From: Rhodospirillaceae bacterium
GTDB lineage: Bacteria; Pseudomonadota; Alphaproteobacteria; Bin65
Direction: 5' to 3'
Assembly: GCA_009840595.1 (NCBI GenBank)
Contig: VXNK01000045.1
Span: forward strand, 1 to 33,410
Length of the DNA stretch: 33,410 nucleotides
Part shown: positions 30,897 through 33,410 of the stretch, one piece after another
Position numbering within the stretch: position 1 is the first letter of the stretch
Layout of the letters: the number at the start of each line of letters is the position of its first letter
The notes under the pieces: generated by a model
The model's input: the letters and a program-made list of their open reading frames with translations, nothing else
The model's database searches: none
What the model was told of the DNA's origin: nothing
Translations under genes and position numbers: made by a program

Positions 30897-32840
30897 TCAG
30901 GTCTGCGGTTCCGGCTCCATACCGCCGCCGGGGCCGCCTTCGGGTTCCGGCCGGCTGCTGGTCGGCACGCTGGTCCGGCGCGGCCGGCCGGCTTCGCGGG
31001 CCGCCTGGGCCTCTTCGCTCTCGTCCGGCCGGACGATCTTCTCGCCCTTCAGCAGCTGGTCGATCTCCAGGGCGTTCAGGGTCTCGAATTCCAGCAGGGC
31101 GTTCGCCAGGGTGTGCAGCTGGTCGAGATGTTCGGTCAGGATCTCGCGGGCTGTGGCCTCGCCTTCCTCGACCAGCCGGCGGACCTCGTTGTCGATCGTT
31201 TCGGCGGTCTTGTCGGAGACGTTCTTGTGCTGGGTCACGGAATGGCCGAGGAAGACCTCCTCCTGGTTATCCTCGTAGCGCAGCGGCCCCAGCTTGTCGG
31301 AGAAGCCGAACTCGGTGACCATCTTGCGCGCCAGGTTGGTCGCCTGCTGGATATCGTTGGTCGCGCCGGTCGTGACCGCGTCCTTGCCGTAGATCAGCTC
31401 CTCGGCGATCCGGCCGCCGAAGGTCATGGCGATCTTCGCCTTCAGTTCGCGCTCGGCATAGGCGTACTTGTCCCGCTCGGGCAGCGACATGGTCACGCCC
31501 AGCGCACGGCCGCGCGGGATGATCGTCACCTTGTGCAGCGGGTCGTGATATTCCTGGTGCACGGCGATCAGGGCGTGACCGGCCTCGTGATAGGCGGTCA
31601 TTTCCTTCTCCTCCTCGGTCATCACCATCGACCGGCGTTCGGCGCCCATCAGGACCTTGTCCTTGGCCTCCTCCAGCTCCAGCATGCCGACGACGCGCTT
31701 GTTCTTGCGCGCGGCGAGCAGCGCCGCCTCGTTCACCAGATTGGCGAGATCGGCGCCGGAGAAGCCCGGCGTGCCGCGGGCGATCACCGAGGCGTTGACG
31801 TCCGGGCCGAGCGGTATGCGCCGCATGTGGACCTTCAGGATCTTTTCGCGTCCGGCGATGTCCGGGTTGGGCACCACGACCTGCCGGTCGAACCGGCCCG
31901 GGCGCAGCAGGGCCGGGTCCAGCACGTCCGGCCGGTTCGTGGCGGCGATCAGGATGACGCCTTCGTTGGCCTCGAAACCGTCCATTTCGACCAGCAGCTG
32001 GTTCAGCGTCTGCTCGCGCTCGTCGTTGCCGCCGCCGAGACCTGCGCCACGATGGCGGCCGACGGCGTCGATTTCGTCGATGAAGACCAGGCAGGGCGCA
32101 TTCTTCTTGCCCTGCTCGAACATGTCGCGCACCCGGCTGGCGCCGACGCCGACGAACATCTCGACGAAATCAGAGCCCGAAATGGTGAAGAAGGGCACGT
32201 TGGCCTCGCCGGCGATCGCCCGGGCGAGCAGCGTCTTGCCGGTGCCCGGCGGGCCGACCAGCAGCACGCCTTTGGGAATCTTGCCGCCCAGGCGCTGAAA
32301 TTTCTGCGGATCGCGCAGGAACTCGACAATCTCCTCGACTTCCTGCTTCGCCTCTTCGATGCCGGCAACGTCCTCGAACGTGACCCGGCCGGTGCGCTCG
32401 GTCAGCAGGCGCGCGCGCGACTTGCCGAAGCCCATGGCCCGGCCGGTCCCCGACTGCATCTGCCGCATGAAGAAGATCCACACCGCGATGATCAGGATGA
32501 TCGGCAGCCAGGACACGAAAATGGAGAGCAGCGGATGCATCTCCTTGTCCTTCGGCTCGGCGCGGACGCCGACCTTCTTGTCGATCAGCCGTTCGACCAG
32601 TTTCGGATCCGCCGGGCTGGTGACTTCGAAGGTCCGGCCGCTGCGCAGGACGCCCTTGATCTTCTCGCCCTGGATCACGACCTCGCGGACGTTGCCGCCA
32701 TCCACCTGGCCGATGAATTCGGAATAGGACATCTCGCTCGCCGCGTTCCGGTTGGAACCGCCCTGAAACAGATTGAACAGGGCGATCAGCAGCACGCCGA
32801 TCACCAGCCACATGGCAAGATTTCTGCCGAAATTGTTCAC
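30897..32840 (-). CDS. ftsH: FtsH, ATP-dependent membrane zinc metalloprotease
   Basis: The 647-residue product degrades misfolded membrane proteins and some regulators. Two membrane segments (about 9-25 and 106-125) bracket a periplasmic domain. The AAA+ ATPase has Walker A at 196-203 (GPPGTGKT), Walker [12 protein letters not shown] and the second region of homology [19 protein letters not shown]. The protease has HEAGH at 418-422. The C-terminal tail is Pro/Gly/Glu-rich. The start is GTG ([10 protein letters not shown]). It lies 58 bp downstream of tilS on the same strand, the usual tilS-ftsH order. Confidence 0.98.
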   Translation of the reverse strand: MNNFGRNLAMWLVIGVLLIALFNLFQGGSNRNAASEMSYSEFIGQVDGGNVREVVIQGEKIKGVLRSGRTFEVTSPADPKLVERLIDKKVGVRAEPKDKEMHPLLSIFVSWLPIILIIAVWIFFMRQMQSGTGRAMGFGKSRARLLTERTGRVTFEDVAGIEEAKQEVEEIVEFLRDPQKFQRLGGKIPKGVLLVGPPGTGKTLLARAIAGEANVPFFTISGSDFVEMFVGVGASRVRDMFEQGKKNAPCLVFIDEIDAVGRHRGAGLGGGNDEREQTLNQLLVEMDGFEANEGVILIAATNRPDVLDPALLRPGRFDRQVVVPNPDIAGREKILKVHMRRIPLGPDVNASVIARGTPGFSGADLANLVNEAALLAARKNKRVVGMLELEEAKDKVLMGAERRSMVMTEEEKEMTAYHEAGHALIAVHQEYHDPLHKVTIIPRGRALGVTMSLPERDKYAYAERELKAKIAMTFGGRIAEELIYGKDAVTTGATNDIQQATNLARKMVTEFGFSDKLGPLRYEDNQEEVFLGHSVTQHKNVSDKTAETIDNEVRRLVEEGEATAREILTEHLDQLHTLANALLEFETLNALEIDQLLKGEKIVRPDESEEAQAAREAGRPRRTSVPTSSRPEPEGGPGGGMEPEPQT

Positions 32841-32898
32841 GAAGCCACGCCTTTCGAAGATTGGGGCTTGTGACGGGCGCGCCCCGGCGGCCGACGGT

Positions 32899-33336
32899 CT
32901 ACTCTAGATAAGGGAATGTGGGATCGAGTCCAGCCGGCGCAACCGCCGGAAACGGCGCGAACGCCGCGGGTGCGAGGGCCGGGCGGTCCGTGCCGTTGCC
33001 GCGGCGTGCCCCCTCATCCGATCGCCCGGGTTCGGGGGCGAATGTCGCCCGGGCGCCTTCCAGGCAGACGGCGCATCCTCCGATCGTCCTGCGGCCGTCC
33101 CGGGCCGCGCCGCACAGCCAGCTCACGGTCCGTGCCAGCCGCTCCATGCGGGGCGGCGCCGATACTCCGCCGGCCCAACGGATCAGCGCGGCGACGGCGG
33201 CGGCGGCGGTTTCCGGCTCGGCCTGCCGCAGCGCCGCGCGGTCGAGAAGGGCCCGCGGACCGTCCGGAGAAACCGAAGCCACGAGCAGATCGGCGACCCG
33301 GCGCTCGAAACGCCGGCGCGCCCGTCCCGCCGCGCC
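32899..33336 (-). CDS. tilS: TilS, tRNA(Ile)-lysidine synthetase, C-terminal part only
   Basis: Only the 3' part is present, entering from the right edge. It reads [20 protein letters not shown] (frame continuing upstream past 33300), with DRAALRQAE and [17 protein letters not shown]. This resembles the C-terminal region of TilS, which makes lysidine at position 34 of tRNA(Ile) so that it reads AUA. The N-terminal ATPase with its SGGxDS motif lies outside the window. The tilS-ftsH neighbourhood supports the call. No reliable frame continues beyond about 33340 because the sequence turns into homopolymer runs. Confidence 0.62.
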   Translation of the reverse strand, partial: GAAGRARRRFERRVADLLVASVSPDGPRALLDRAALRQAEPETAAAAVAALIRWAGGVSAPPRMERLARTVSWLCGAARDGRRTIGGCAVCLEGARATFAPEPGRSDEGARRGNGTDRPALAPAAFAPFPAVAPAGLDPTFPYLE

Positions 33337-33340
33337 GGCG

Positions 33341-33410
33341 CGCCCCCCCCGCGCCCGCCCCGACGGGGGGCCCCCCCCCCCCGCCCGCCGGGGGGCCCCC
33401 CGGGGGGGCG
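33341..33410. other. Low-complexity C/G homopolymer end, likely artefact
   Basis: The last 70 bases are runs of C and G, up to 14 C with almost no A or T. The tilS coding signal stops here. This is typical of a poor-quality contig end. Confidence 0.75.

Overview
The window is high-GC DNA that reads as an alphaproteobacterial chromosome, probably Rhodospirillales-like. Three things support this. A GTTC-N7-GTTC SOS box, the alphaproteobacterial LexA operator type, lies upstream of lexA. The gene neighbourhood lexA / moeA-moaC / ppiD-like / tpiA is an alphaproteobacterial arrangement. TRAP and branched-chain amino-acid type transport genes, a family III CoA-transferase and Rieske genes are abundant. 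The right end degenerates into C and G homopolymer runs, which looks like a contig end rather than biology.

Layout. (1) 1-7.4 kb: a housekeeping block with lexA, an inserted carotenoid-cleavage oxygenase, overlapping moaC-moeA, a membrane-anchored peptidyl-prolyl isomerase and divergent tpiA. The trp genes that usually sit between ppiD and moaC are absent, and so is the usual secG-pyrG side of tpiA. (2) 7.4-17.1 kb: an accessory patchwork. It holds a Bcr/CflA-type MFS exporter with a terminator-like leader, an orphan Phd/YefM antitoxin with a possible toxin remnant, a rhodanese, a double-length CoA-transferase, a duplicated vapB followed by vapC, a Tat-signal alpha/beta hydrolase divergent from an AraC regulator, and a second vapBC bracketed by two copies of an iteron-plus-palindrome repeat. 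(3) 17.1-27.4 kb: catabolism and transport. A DadA-like FAD oxidase is followed by dctP-dctQ-dctM, an SDR, a secreted hydrolase, a solitary branched-chain amino-acid type binding protein, and a Rieske oxygenase followed by a PaaK-like acyl-CoA ligase. (4) 27.4-33.4 kb: a secreted Sel1/peptidoglycan-binding/trypsin fusion, an AbrB-domain gene translationally coupled to a VOC-family gene, hisI, ftsH and the 3' part of tilS.

The genes fit a nutritionally versatile heterotroph. It would take up organic acids or amino acids through TRAP and ABC systems, oxidise or demethylate them (FAD oxidase, Rieske enzyme), activate acids as CoA thioesters (ligase, CoA-transferase), and carry many toxin-antitoxin modules.

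The most unusual structural signal is the pair of elements at 15942-16050 and 16769-17104. Each has direct 10-bp TGAC iterons on both sides of a CGTCAT/ATGACG palindromic core, with the same 13-bp left spacing, and together they enclose a vapBC operon. Other items worth a second look are the tandem vapB genes with matched operators but diverged toxin-facing halves, the CoA-transferase whose second active site lacks Asp, the hydrolase with two well-placed starts, and the Sel1-peptidoglycan-binding-protease fusion. No RNA genes, CRISPR arrays or insertion sequences were recognised.
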